64,000 nucleotides of DNA from Herbiconiux sp. Lineage in GTDB: Bacteria > Actinomycetota > Actinomycetes > Actinomycetales > Microbacteriaceae. The position numbers and the translations under genes are program-made. The notes under the pieces are model-generated. The model was not told the origin of the DNA. It saw only the letters and a program-made list of their open reading frames with translations, and did not search any database. Positions 25,850 to 35,068 of this stretch are shown here, piece after piece; position 1 is the stretch's first letter, and each line of letters starts with the position of its first letter. The stretch lies in the NCBI RefSeq assembly GCF_004297105.1, contig NZ_SCVE01000012.1:372001-436000 (forward strand). The letters run 5' to 3'.

Positions 25850-26818
25850 TCAGCTCCCGGCGAGGGGTGCCAGCACGTGCTGCACCTCCCAGCCGTTCAG
25901 CATCGCGCTGGTCGGAGGGTGCGGAGTGAGGTCGCTCTCCACCACCACCCAGCCGTCGTAGTCGTGCTCGGCCAGGCTTCGCACGAAGCCGGGTGCATCC
26001 ACGAGCAGGGGCTCCGTGGCGAGCTCGGTGAACCAGCGCGGAACGGCGCGCGAGCCGCCCGCTCGCAGCAGCGTGAACTCGGGTGCGGGCATCGTGTACT
26101 CGTCCAGATCGTCCACGGCGGCGGCATTCTTCAGGTGCACGTGCGTCACCCGATCCGGATGCGCCCGGTAGAACGCCACCGGATCGAGACCGGCGATGGT
26201 GAACTCGGCGGTGTCCACCGCGAAGCCGACCCGCGCATCCGTCGCCTGCAGCAGCCGCTCGAGCCCGTCGTCACGACGGAGTGCCGAATAGAAGTCGAAG
26301 TGCAGCGCGAGCCGCACACCGTCGACGGCGATCGCATCGGCCACGGCCGTCCACGATTCGGCGAGCGTCTCGATGACGTCGTCGTCGAGACTCGCGAGCT
26401 GCGCGGCGGATGCGGCGGGCCGCGCCACGAGCACGTCGCCCCCCAGCTCGGCCAGGGCGGATGAGAACCAGCGGGCATGTCCGACCAGTGCGGCCCGGGC
26501 ATCCGGCGAAGACGACGAGGCATCGTCACCGTGGGTGAGGTCCTCCTGCAGCCGGATCGACGGATCCCAGAACCAGCTGCTGACCGTGTCGAGGGCCTGC
26601 TCGCGCACGAATGCACCGAAGGCCGCGACCGAGCCGAAGTTCGCGGCGATCTGCTGGGGATTGCCGAGTGGCTCCCAGCGCCCGCTGCCTGCGTTCAGCT
26701 CGACCGCCGAGAAGCCGGAGGCCGAGATGACCCGCAGCGCGCGAAGGTGGTCGCGACGCCGCACGAAGTCATCGAACTGCGGTTTGAACTGATTGATGCC
26801 GTAGCTCCAGCGGATCAT
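25850..26818 (-). CDS. Sugar-phosphate isomerase/epimerase-like TIM barrel
   Basis: A 322-residue xylose-isomerase-like TIM barrel. Expected metal positions can be traced as LALHFDFYS (a His/Asp where Glu is usual), GFAVDTAEF (Asp), THVHLKN (His) and VVESDLT (Glu). The first position thus departs from the E-D-H-E pattern of the family, which may mean a shifted metal site. Its ATG overlaps the stop of the upstream barrel gene (ATGA). Such proteins isomerise, epimerise or dehydrate keto-sugars. Given the setting it may act on the oxidised sugar released from C-glycosides, but this is inference. Confidence 0.8.
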   Translation of the reverse strand: MIRWSYGINQFKPQFDDFVRRRDHLRALRVISASGFSAVELNAGSGRWEPLGNPQQIAANFGSVAAFGAFVREQALDTVSSWFWDPSIRLQEDLTHGDDASSSSPDARAALVGHARWFSSALAELGGDVLVARPAASAAQLASLDDDVIETLAESWTAVADAIAVDGVRLALHFDFYSALRRDDGLERLLQATDARVGFAVDTAEFTIAGLDPVAFYRAHPDRVTHVHLKNAAAVDDLDEYTMPAPEFTLLRAGGSRAVPRWFTELATEPLLVDAPGFVRSLAEHDYDGWVVVESDLTPHPPTSAMLNGWEVQHVLAPLAGS

Positions 26819-27759
26819 CGGGCAACCTCCTCTGCAGCGACGCGCTCGAGCACGTTCTTGGCGTACCAGGCGGCGATGGCAGTGCTCTCGGCGTGGTCGC
26901 CGCCGAGCTTGTTGGCCTTGTCGTGCTCCACGCTGAGGTAGCCGTCGTACCCGTTCCGCGCGACGGCGCGCATGAAGTTCTCGAAGTCGACGAGGCCGTC
27001 TTCGTCGCCCATCTCGTAGAACCACTTCGCGGTGGTGTCCGACATGATCTCGGAATCGGGGCGGCGCTTGAAGTCGCCGATCAGATCCTGGTGCCGGGTG
27101 TCTTTGAAGTGGAAGCCCGACACCCGGTCGGCGTAGGCCTCGTAGAACTCGATCGGGTCGACCGAGGCGATGCAGTGCTGCGCCGTGTCGACGAAGAGGT
27201 TCACCAGCGCCGGATCGGTCGCCGCGTAGAAGGTGTCGAGTTCGGCGCGGGACTGGATGCCGCAGAAGAACTCGTGGTGGCAGGTGAGCTTCACTCCGGC
27301 CGCGTTCGTGATCTCGCCGACCTTGTTCCAGAGCTCGGCGGTGATCTTGATCTTGTCGTCGGTGACCGGTTCCATGTCGTAGTAGAGCGTGGCCGGCATC
27401 ACGATGATGTTGTCGAGGCGGATGCCCGACCAGCGGTCCATGGTGACCCGGAAGTCCTCGAGGATGTTCGCGTGCGTCTCGGGGATGTGCGGCGCGTAGA
27501 CGCGGGGGTCGTAGTCGGCCGCATGGAAGGTGTTCACGATGCGGTCGAGGCCGCGTTCCTGAACGAACTCCTGGTAGTTCGCCACCGACCCGTATTCGCC
27601 CATGATCTGGTACCAGCGGAAGTCGAAGGTGTCGATCGCGTCGTACCCGACCGCGGCGACCTGCTTGAGGAAGCGGTCCATCGTCGCGCGCGACTCCCAC
27701 TGGTCGATCGGCCCGTGCGGACCCTGGCTCCGCCAGTGGTCCATGTAGCTCCACTTCAT
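26815..27759 (-). CDS. Sugar-phosphate isomerase/epimerase-like TIM barrel
   Basis: A 314-residue TIM-barrel protein with the intact metal pattern: CHHEFF (Glu), NLFVDTAQH (Asp), GFHFKDTRH (His) and YLSVEHDKA (Glu). It belongs to the xylose-isomerase-like superfamily that includes IolE/IolI, hydroxypyruvate isomerase and the catalytic subunit of C-glycoside deglycosidases. ATG 27759 has GGAGACGCCCC upstream. It is the first gene of a two-gene operon divergent from the fused deglycosidase at 27851, and the pair is therefore likely regulated from one shared promoter region. The exact reaction is unknown. Confidence 0.83.
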   Translation of the reverse strand: MKWSYMDHWRSQGPHGPIDQWESRATMDRFLKQVAAVGYDAIDTFDFRWYQIMGEYGSVANYQEFVQERGLDRIVNTFHAADYDPRVYAPHIPETHANILEDFRVTMDRWSGIRLDNIIVMPATLYYDMEPVTDDKIKITAELWNKVGEITNAAGVKLTCHHEFFCGIQSRAELDTFYAATDPALVNLFVDTAQHCIASVDPIEFYEAYADRVSGFHFKDTRHQDLIGDFKRRPDSEIMSDTTAKWFYEMGDEDGLVDFENFMRAVARNGYDGYLSVEHDKANKLGGDHAESTAIAAWYAKNVLERVAAEEVAR

Positions 27760-27790
27760 CGGGGGCGTCTCCTTCGGTCGTCGATGACTT

Positions 27791-27841
27791 CTTTCGTTTT
27801 TCTACATTAGCAGGTACGTTAGCTACAAAAGCGGACGAAAG
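27791..27841. promoter_or_regulatory. Divergent promoter/operator region before the fused deglycosidase
   Basis: An AT-rich island within GC-rich DNA: CTTTCGT at 27791-27797 and its complement ACGAAAG at 27835-27841 bracket a direct repeat TTAGC (27807-27811 and 27819-27823) and TAGCTA. It separates two genes 91 bp apart on opposite strands, so a bidirectional promoter with operators is likely; the binding protein is not known. Confidence 0.4.
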
Positions 27842-27850
27842 AGGACTGCG

Positions 27851-29242
27851 ATGACGCTGCCCGCCCTGCGCGACGACGCGCTCGTGTCGACCCCGGCCGG
27901 TTTCGCACTGCGGCTGTCGCTGCCCTGGATCCGGTCACTGCCCCTGTCGAGCCTCGCCGGGCTCGAGCTGGTGGTCGGGGGCGAGCCGGTCACGGAGCAG
28001 CTCCGAGTGGTCGTCGACGGACGGCCGATCCGGCCGATCGAACTCGCCGAGGAGAGCGGATGGTGGTTCCTCCAGGATGCGCTCGAGCTGCAGGTCGCAC
28101 GGTCGCTCGCCCCGGGCATCCATGGGGTGGACGTGTCGTTCTCGCTGGTCGTCCCGTACCTGCCGGCCGGTCCGGATGCGCCGCTCACCCTGCCGTTCCG
28201 GTTCGAGCGGATGCTCACCCTCGGCACGGGGTCGGCCGCGACCCTGCCCGAGGGCTGGGTGCTGGCCGCCAGCGGCTTCAACTGGACGCCGGAGATCATC
28301 GACCGGAAGCGCTCGGCGCACGACATCACGGTCGGCATCGTCGCGGACGGGGTGGCCGAGGTGGTGGAGATCGAGGCCGGGCAGGTGTGGCGGGGCTTCC
28401 CGGCGCCCGACGGCGACGAGGTCGACGCCCTGCGCGACGGCCTCGCCGCGGTGGGCGGCCGGATCGGCATCGTGGGCGGCAGCATCGACGACTGGAGCTC
28501 CCCCAGCCGCCGGCGCACCGACGAGGAGCGCTTGGCCTTCCTGCGCCCACAGCTCGAGGCCGCCGCCCGCGCGGGAGCGGTCGGCATCCGGCTGCCCATC
28601 GGCCAGGCCGGTCCCACCCTGCTCGACCGGGTGCTGCCGGTGCTGCACGAGCTCGAACTGACCCTGTTCGAGGAGGTGCAGGGCCAGCAGACCCCGCAGT
28701 CACCCGCGCATCGCGAGGCGTGCGAGGAGATCGTGCGGCGCGACGACCCCCGGCTGCGCTTCGTGGTCGACATCAGCCTGCTCATGCCCTCGCTGCCGCC
28801 GAGCTACCTGGAGCGGCTCGCGGCGGGCGGGGTGCCGTCGGAGCTGGTGCGGCGGCTCAGCGACGAGTGGCTCGATCCGGCGACGCTCGACGCGGTGCGC
28901 GGACTGCTCGGCTCGGGCGGGGTTCCGCCTGCGGTGCACACGCTCTACATGGACCTGCTCATCCGCTTCGGCCGCTCGGCCGTCGGCGACCTCGCCGGCA
29001 TCCTCCCGTTCACGTCCGCGGTTCACCTGAAGTTCTGGGATCTCGACGACGCGGGCGGCCGCGTCTCACAGCCCATCCGCGACATCGCGGCCGCGCTCGA
29101 CTCCACCGGCTTCGCAGGCACGCTCACCAGCGAGTGGGGCGGGCACGAGTGGCTCGACGACGACCCGACGGCAATGACCCGCGCGCACCTCGCCCTGGCG
29201 CGGCGCGCCATCACGGAAGGCCTCGTGCGAGCCGGACAGTGA
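27851..29242 (+). CDS. Fused beta-alpha C-glycoside deglycosidase-like protein
   Basis: A 463-residue protein joining two parts that are usually separate. Residues 1-125 match the small beta subunit (CGDB/DUF6379) of C-glycoside deglycosidase, including LPWIRSLPLSS (compare LPWYRSL in the two free beta subunits here). Residues about 155-463 are a xylose-isomerase-like TIM barrel corresponding to the alpha subunit, with metal positions Glu274/275, Asp307, His392 (AVHLKFWDLDD) and Glu428 (LTSEWGGHEW). Deglycosidases of the CarBC/DgpBC/DfgAB kind cleave the sugar-aglycone C-C bond of 3-oxo-C-glycosides. It is a lone plus-strand gene in a mostly minus-strand island. Substrate and activity are inferred from family and context. 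Confidence 0.78.
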   Translation: MTLPALRDDALVSTPAGFALRLSLPWIRSLPLSSLAGLELVVGGEPVTEQLRVVVDGRPIRPIELAEESGWWFLQDALELQVARSLAPGIHGVDVSFSLVVPYLPAGPDAPLTLPFRFERMLTLGTGSAATLPEGWVLAASGFNWTPEIIDRKRSAHDITVGIVADGVAEVVEIEAGQVWRGFPAPDGDEVDALRDGLAAVGGRIGIVGGSIDDWSSPSRRRTDEERLAFLRPQLEAAARAGAVGIRLPIGQAGPTLLDRVLPVLHELELTLFEEVQGQQTPQSPAHREACEEIVRRDDPRLRFVVDISLLMPSLPPSYLERLAAGGVPSELVRRLSDEWLDPATLDAVRGLLGSGGVPPAVHTLYMDLLIRFGRSAVGDLAGILPFTSAVHLKFWDLDDAGGRVSQPIRDIAAALDSTGFAGTLTSEWGGHEWLDDDPTAMTRAHLALARRAITEGLVRAGQ

Positions 29243-29359
29243 CCGTTCTGTCACTCGCCTTTCGCGTGACGTTCGCGGAGGTGACGCATGGCGAGCGGGG
29301 CCGAACCCTTTCTGAGACGCCACCACCGTTGGCCTACGGTTCGCGAGGTCGGTCGAGAT

Positions 29360-29938
29360 TCAATCGTCGGGATGCAGATTTGCATCCGCCGGTCCACTCT
29401 GCAATCCCGTGAAGTGGACGGTGAGCCCGGCGCGTGTCGGTGCGCAGCACATCGGACCCGCCGTCACCACGGCGTCAGGATCCAGGGGGGCGACTCGCAC
29501 GAGGCGCCACGGCTCGTCGTCCGCTCGGGCTCGGATTATCAGTGCGTCGCCCGCGCGGCTGGCGCGGATGGTGACAAGCCGTCCTCGCCACCCCGGCACG
29601 GGAGAGAGTGACCAGTCGGAGACCCCGCGCGTGACGACAGCGCCGAGGCTGTCTTCGCCGTCGCTGCGTTCGACACCGGCCTTGATCCACGTGCTCTCGT
29701 CGACCTTGACGAAAATCCCCGCCTGATCGAACTGCGCGGAGAAGTCAAGGCGGAACGACACCTCCATCGCGGTGCCAGGAGCTAGGGGCGCGAGAAGGGC
29801 GTGCTCGGTGTCGTGCACGAAGCCGTACGAGGTGATGCGCCAGGCATCGCTCCCCTCGGCGGCGGTGACGTACATCCCGTCATCGGCCACCTCTACGTGG
29901 TCGGGCGCGTTCGTCCAGGTGCCTGAGTTCCAGTCCAT
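29360..29938 (-). CDS. DUF1349 (concanavalin-like) protein
   Basis: A 192-residue beta-sandwich protein of the DUF1349 family, related to lectin/glucanase-like folds. Seen are MDWNSGTWTNAP at the start, EVSFRLDFSAQFDQAGIFV and WIKAGVE in the middle, and a C-terminal GLTVHFTGLQ strand. No signal peptide, so cytosolic. ATG 29938 has GAGGAA 8 bp upstream; an in-frame GTG at 29971 lacks a ribosome site. Such proteins are common in sugar-catabolic operons and may bind or process carbohydrates, but no reaction is established. It is the last gene of the minus-strand island and lies 148 bp behind the ThuA gene, so it may have its own promoter. Confidence 0.82.
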   Translation of the reverse strand: MDWNSGTWTNAPDHVEVADDGMYVTAAEGSDAWRITSYGFVHDTEHALLAPLAPGTAMEVSFRLDFSAQFDQAGIFVKVDESTWIKAGVERSDGEDSLGAVVTRGVSDWSLSPVPGWRGRLVTIRASRAGDALIIRARADDEPWRLVRVAPLDPDAVVTAGPMCCAPTRAGLTVHFTGLQSGPADANLHPDD

Positions 29939-30086
29939 GTTCGTCTTCCTCGGGAGCATGATGCGATTCACGTGACGTCGCCGATTCCATCAGCGACGAA
30001 GAATCGATCTGCGAAATAGTCCCACACGGCCAGGAAATCGAGAGAGGGGTTCATACCCACTGGACGGTCGCGAAGACCCGCCCGGG

Positions 30087-30956
30087 TCAGCCCTCGTGGT
30101 TGTAGTACGGCCAGGGGAGGAATCGGCGGTCGCCGCGGCGGTCGGGGCCCTGAAGCTCGACCTCGCCGGTCGCCGCCCATTCGACACCGCGCGGGAACAG
30201 GCGGATGAACTCGATGCGCCGGAACGTGTCGATGTCGTGACCGATCGTGATCGTGAACGAGCGGCCGGCGCCGTACTCGTTGATCCAGGCGATGGGCTGG
30301 TCGGTGTTCATGCCGTTCAGCGCAGCGATGCCGCCCTCGGGGATGACCACGGGGTAGTGCGACATCGGCCACATCGGGGCGTTCTCGTACGACTCGAGGT
30401 CGTCGAACGTGGTCAGGAGCACCTGCGCACCGTCGTACAGCTGCACGCCGGTGAGGATGTCGTCACCGGTGACGGTCCACGTGGCACTGATGCCCTCGGT
30501 GATCGGATGCCGCGGCTCGACCGTCTTCAGAAGGGCCTCACCCCACGGCCGCGGACGAAGGCCCGTCTCGTAGGCACTGAGCTTCGCCCCGCGCATCACG
30601 TTGTACTCCTCGGGGTATCCCCACCGGTCCTCCTGCGCGGCCGACCCGTGGAACCAGACGATGCCCTTGCCGGCGTCGTGCACGAAGCGCAGCAGCGCGG
30701 CATCCGTCTCGGCACCGAACCCGACCGCGTTGTCGAAGAATCCGTCGCGTCCTTCGAACACGACGATGACGACGTCGTACTTGTCGATGATCTCGGCGCC
30801 GAGGCCCCGCGGGTCCTCGACCACGCGCACCTTGAACCGGCCGGTGTCTTCCAGGAGCGTCGTGAGCCACTGATTGTGCAGCCGGAAACTGCGGTTCTCA
30901 TTGTCGTGCTCGATCGTCATGTGGCCCGACAGGATCAGGACGTTCAGTACGGTCAC
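30087..30956 (-). CDS. ThuA-like domain protein
   Basis: A 289-residue protein with the class-I glutamine-amidotransferase-like ThuA fold. VLNVLILSGHMTIEHDN starts the domain, YDVVIVVFEG and GKGIVWFHGSAA follow the core strands, and RSFTITIGHDIDTFRR is close to the family signature near the C-terminus. ThuA works with the Gfo/Idh protein ThuB in 3-keto-trehalose formation in Sinorhizobium. A ThuA homologue beside Gfo/Idh genes thus supports keto-sugar chemistry in this island. GTG 30956 overlaps the stop of the SnoaL-like gene (GTGA) with GGAGAG in front. The precise reaction here is unknown. Confidence 0.85.
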   Translation of the reverse strand: MTVLNVLILSGHMTIEHDNENRSFRLHNQWLTTLLEDTGRFKVRVVEDPRGLGAEIIDKYDVVIVVFEGRDGFFDNAVGFGAETDAALLRFVHDAGKGIVWFHGSAAQEDRWGYPEEYNVMRGAKLSAYETGLRPRPWGEALLKTVEPRHPITEGISATWTVTGDDILTGVQLYDGAQVLLTTFDDLESYENAPMWPMSHYPVVIPEGGIAALNGMNTDQPIAWINEYGAGRSFTITIGHDIDTFRRIEFIRLFPRGVEWAATGEVELQGPDRRGDRRFLPWPYYNHEG

Positions 30957-31441
30957 AGGATCTCTCCGTTCAGCAGGTGGGCAGGTGCGGGGTGGGCGGC
31001 GTCGCGGATCATCGGCTCGGCGGTCTCCCACACGATCACGAGCTCGACGCGGCGGAAGCGCCAGCCGGCCGCCGTGCGCACGAGCTCGTGCAGATACCAG
31101 CCGCCGGCCTGAGCCGTGTCGGTGGGCCGGGTCGCGTCGAAGACGTGCGTGGCCGTGAGGTAGGCCCTCGTGCGCGCCGAATCGCCATCGATGTCGAAGA
31201 GGATGTTCGAGATCTGATGGTGCGTGCGCATTCCGGGCTGCGGCGACGGCATGGCCTCGATCGCGGCGCGGCCCACCACTCGGGCGAACGGCAGGATCAA
31301 CTCGCACTGCTCATCGAAGGTGGCAGCGTAGCCGGCCTGGTCGGAGTCGTCGATGCAGCGGGCGAACTCGAGGATGAGGTCGCCGATCTCCGCCCGGTCG
31401 GCCAGCACGGCGATCCGCTCGTCGTATCCTGTCGTCGCCAT
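30953..31441 (-). CDS. SnoaL-like / NTF2-fold protein
   Basis: A 162-residue NTF2-superfamily protein of the SnoaL-like type: an N-terminal helix pair (ADRAEIGDLILEFARCIDD), the strand FDEQCELILPF, THHQISNILFD in the ligand pocket and a C-terminal GWRFRRVELVIVW strand. Members are polyketide cyclases, hydratases, isomerases or non-catalytic binders, often in aromatic catabolism. It is translationally coupled to the ThuA gene downstream and 3 bp behind a Gfo/Idh gene. It is distinct from the larger NTF2 protein at 35069-35851. Function not assigned. Confidence 0.82.
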   Translation of the reverse strand: MATTGYDERIAVLADRAEIGDLILEFARCIDDSDQAGYAATFDEQCELILPFARVVGRAAIEAMPSPQPGMRTHHQISNILFDIDGDSARTRAYLTATHVFDATRPTDTAQAGGWYLHELVRTAAGWRFRRVELVIVWETAEPMIRDAAHPAPAHLLNGEIL

Positions 31442-31444
31442 CGG

Positions 31445-32455
31445 TCAGCCTTTCGTGGAGGGTGCAGAGGCGAGCAGCGAACGGATCTGCTCGAGCGTGC
31501 GGAGAACGTCGACGGTGGCCGACAGAGGATGAGTCGGATGCTCGCGCTCGCCGGCGAGGATGGCCGCGTTGACCGCCCGGAACATCGGCAGGTAGCCCAC
31601 ATCCTCGGGCGGGAACTCGATGGTCTCGACCTCGGGCGGCGCCGGAGGCCGCCCGGTCGTCACCCGGATGCTGCGCGGGGAGAACAGCGGCTCGTCCAAG
31701 GTGATGCTGCCTCGGGTGCCCCCGATCCAGCCGCGCGGCGGAACGAGGAAGGTGATCGACGTGACCAGCTGCGCCGATGCGCCGGAGGCGAACTCGAGCT
31801 GATAGCTCTCGTGCAGGTCCACCCCGTCCGGGCGCATGGCCCCGCCGGCGGTGATCGACGTCGGCGTTCCGAAGAGCAGCTGGGCGAGGGCGACCGTGTA
31901 GACGCCCATGTCGTAGAGGGCGCCACCTCCGAGGGCGGCATCCCAGAATCGCGGCGGTCCGTCCTCGGGAACGGGATAGCCGAGTCCTGCCTGCAGGAAC
32001 CGGGGCTCGCCGATCACCCCCGAGGCGATCAGCTCGAGGGAGCGCTGCACACCGGGACCGAACTTCATCCACATCGCCTCCATCAGGAAGACGTCGTGCC
32101 GCCGGGCGATCTCGCCCAGCTCGATGGCCTCATCGGCGGTCATCGTCAGCGGCTTCTCGCACAGCACGTGCTTCCCGGCTTCCAGTGCCGTCTTGGCGTA
32201 CGCGAAGTGCGTGCTGTGCGGGGTGCCGATGTACACCGCGTCGACCGCGTCCGAGGCGCACAGGTCGGCCAGTGACCCGAAGGCCGCAGCGAGCCCGAAC
32301 TCGGCCGCGAAGGCATCCGCGGTCTCCTGCGTGCGGGATGCCACCGCCACCACGTCGGCATCGCCACTGGCGATCAGGTCGCGCACCGTGCGCCGCGAGA
32401 TGCCACCCGTTCCGACGACCGCCCAGCGCACCCGGCCACCCGCGCTCCCGGCCAT
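31445..32455 (-). CDS. Gfo/Idh/MocA-family oxidoreductase
   Basis: A 336-residue NAD(P)-dependent oxidoreductase. Rossmann loop VVGTGGISRRTVRDL is at residues 13-27, GTPHSTHFAYAKTAL and the lysine motif CEKPLTM follow near 95-100, and a GGALYDMGVYTVAL stretch marks the start of the substrate domain. It resembles the trans-1,2-dihydrobenzenediol dehydrogenase / D-xylose dehydrogenase branch. It lies 4 bp from the upstream TIM-barrel gene and 3 bp from the SnoaL gene, all one operon. A 3-keto-sugar oxidoreductase role is likely by context; direction (oxidation or reduction) is open. Confidence 0.87.
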   Translation of the reverse strand: MAGSAGGRVRWAVVGTGGISRRTVRDLIASGDADVVAVASRTQETADAFAAEFGLAAAFGSLADLCASDAVDAVYIGTPHSTHFAYAKTALEAGKHVLCEKPLTMTADEAIELGEIARRHDVFLMEAMWMKFGPGVQRSLELIASGVIGEPRFLQAGLGYPVPEDGPPRFWDAALGGGALYDMGVYTVALAQLLFGTPTSITAGGAMRPDGVDLHESYQLEFASGASAQLVTSITFLVPPRGWIGGTRGSITLDEPLFSPRSIRVTTGRPPAPPEVETIEFPPEDVGYLPMFRAVNAAILAGEREHPTHPLSATVDVLRTLEQIRSLLASAPSTKG

Positions 32456-32459
32456 CCGC

Positions 32460-33464
32460 TCAGCCCTTCGTGGAGAAGGCCGCGTCGAAGGAGGCGTGGG
32501 GCGGGGTGATCTCGGCGAGCTTGCGCACGAAGGCGAGCGCCTCGGGGGCGCCGACCAGGCGGTCCATGCCGGCGTCCTCCCACTCCACGGAGGTGGGTCC
32601 GTCGTAGCCGATGGAGTTGAGCGCCCGGAAGAGCGGCTCCCAGGCCACGTCGCCGTGCCCGGTCGACACGAACGTCCAGCCGCGGCGCGGGTTCGACCAC
32701 GGCAGGTGCGACCCGAGCACGCCGTTGCGGCCGTCGAGGTTCGTCACCGACTCCTTCACGTGCACGTGGAAGATGTGGTCGGCGAAATCGAGCACGAAAG
32801 CTACGCTGTCGAGCTGCTGCCACACGAAGTGCGAGGGGTCGAAGTTGAATCCGAAGCTCGGCCGGTGCCCGATGGCCTCGAGGGTGCGCTTGGCGGTCCA
32901 GTAGTCGTATGCGATCTCCGACGGGTGCACCTCCAGCGCGAAGCGCACTCCCACCTCCTCGAACACGTCGAGGATCGGGTTCCAGCGCGCCGCGAAGTCG
33001 GCGTAGCCGGCCTCCACCATCTCGTCGGAGGCGGGCGGGAACATCGCCACGTACTTCCAGATGCTCGAGCCGCTGAAGCCGTTGACCGTGGTCACCCCGA
33101 GTGCCGCCGCGAACCGGGCCGTGTTCTTCAGATCCTCCGCCGCACGCTGCCGCACGCCTTCGGGCTCCCCATCGCCCCACACACGATCCGAGAGGATGTC
33201 GCGGTGCCGCTGGTCGATCGGGTCGTCGCACACCGCTTGGCCGGTCAGGTGGTTCGAGATGGCGTACACCTCGAGGCCGTTCGCGGCCAGGATGTCGCGC
33301 CGCGACTGCACGTACTCGGCGTCGTCCCACCGCGACACGTCGATGTGGTCCCCCCAGCAGGCGATCTCGAGGCCGTCGTAGCCCCAGTCCCCTGCGAGCT
33401 TCGCCACCTCGGCGAAGGGCAGATCGGCCCACTGGCCGGTGAACAGGGTGATCGGTCGTGCCAT
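32460..33464 (-). CDS. Sugar-phosphate isomerase/epimerase-like TIM barrel
   Basis: A 334-residue xylose-isomerase-like barrel with intact metal residues: [13 protein letters not shown] (Glu), [13 protein letters not shown] (Asp), FHVHVKES (His) and [11 protein letters not shown] (Glu). The sequence style ([29 protein letters not shown]) matches a common actinobacterial group found with Gfo/Idh oxidoreductases in sugar catabolism. ATG 33464 has AAGGAG 9 bp upstream; the ORF extension beyond is rejected. Sandwiched between two Gfo/Idh genes with 1-4 bp gaps, it likely handles a keto-sugar intermediate made or used by them. Confidence 0.86.
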   Translation of the reverse strand: MARPITLFTGQWADLPFAEVAKLAGDWGYDGLEIACWGDHIDVSRWDDAEYVQSRRDILAANGLEVYAISNHLTGQAVCDDPIDQRHRDILSDRVWGDGEPEGVRQRAAEDLKNTARFAAALGVTTVNGFSGSSIWKYVAMFPPASDEMVEAGYADFAARWNPILDVFEEVGVRFALEVHPSEIAYDYWTAKRTLEAIGHRPSFGFNFDPSHFVWQQLDSVAFVLDFADHIFHVHVKESVTNLDGRNGVLGSHLPWSNPRRGWTFVSTGHGDVAWEPLFRALNSIGYDGPTSVEWEDAGMDRLVGAPEALAFVRKLAEITPPHASFDAAFSTKG

Positions 33465-33465
33465 G

Positions 33466-34658
33466 TCAGTTCTCCTTGCCTGCACCCGCGAGGGCGTCCT
33501 CGCGGTCCGTCCGCACCCAGCGCGAGCGATCTCCCGCGCTGAGCTCCACCGCCTCGAGCACTCGTTGCACCGCGAGCCCTTCGGCGAATGTGGGATGGGC
33601 GTCGACGCCTTTGTCGATGCCCTCCACGAAGTCCTTCGCCTGGTGCACGAAGCCGTGCTCGTAGCCGAGCATGTGCCCTGCCGGCCACCAGGCCGAGATG
33701 TACGGATGCACGCCCTCGGTCACCAGGATCTGCGTGAAGCCCTGCAGCTGCTCCTCCGCCGTGCGGTCGTAGAACCGCACGGAATTGAGGTCTTCCAGGT
33801 CGAAGGCCAGAGCCCCCTTGTCGCCCGAGACCTCGAGGGTGAGCGCGTTCTTCCGGCCGGTGGCGAACCGGGTGGCCTCGAACGAGGCAAGAGCCCCACC
33901 CGCCAGCCGGCCGGTGAAGATCGCGACGTCATCGACCGTGACCTCGCCGAAGCCTTCGGCGGCGGTTCCCGCGAGGCCGGATCCCGACCCCTGCAGCGGG
34001 CGCTGCTTCACGATCGTGTCGACGACACCCGACACCGATTCGATCGCCTGCCCGGTCACGAACTGCGTCATGTCGATGATGTGGGCGCCGATGTCGCCGA
34101 GTGCCCCCGAGCCGGCGTGCTCCTTCTGCAGCCGCCATGCGAGCGGCATGGCGGGGTCGACCAGCCAGTCCTGACGGTAGGCCGCACGCACCTGCTGCAC
34201 GGTGCCGATCCGTCCCTCGGCGATGAGATCGCGCATCAGGGTCACGGCCGGCACCCGTCGGTAGGTGAAGCCCACGCTCGACCGGATGCCGCGGGTGGCC
34301 GCTTCGGCCGCTGCAGCCGTCATCCGTTCCGCCTCCTCGACCGAGTTCGCCAGCGGCTTCTCGCACAGCACGTGCTTGCCGGCGGCGAGCGCCGCGATGG
34401 CGATCTCGGCGTGCGAGTCACCGGGGGTGACGATGTCGACGATGTCGATGTCGTCGCGGGCGATCACCTCGCGCCAGTCGGTGGCGGATTCCGCCCAGCC
34501 CCAGTGAGCCGCTGCTTCGGCGACGGCCTCGGCGTTGCGGCCCACCACGACCGCCATCTCCACCGCATCGGGCAGGTCGAACACCGCCGGGGCCTGGCGC
34601 CAGCCCACCGAGTGCGCAGCGCCCATGAAGCCGTAGCCGATCAGCGCGACCCGGAGGG

Positions 34659-34662
<4 letters not shown>
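33466..34662 (-). CDS. Gfo/Idh/MocA-family oxidoreductase
   Basis: A 398-residue oxidoreductase with Rossmann loop [15 protein letters not shown] at the N-terminus, [17 protein letters not shown], the lysine motif CEKPLANS, and [14 protein letters not shown] with the catalytic-type His/Asp. This branch (about 390 aa) includes levoglucosan and myo-inositol-type dehydrogenases. Its ATG overlaps the stop of the free deglycosidase beta subunit (ATGA), so it is made together with the C-C cleaving enzyme. It may oxidise the glycoside at C3 (as DgpA does in gut bacteria) or reduce the released keto-sugar; both are inference. Confidence 0.87.
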
Positions 34663-35057
<395 letters not shown>

Positions 35058-35068
35058 GGGATTCGTCC

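Noticed and set aside
29238..29255. AGTGAC/GTCACT stem at the end of the fused deglycosidase gene as a terminator
   Set aside because: Only 6 bp, overlaps the stop codon and has no T-run; too weak to list.
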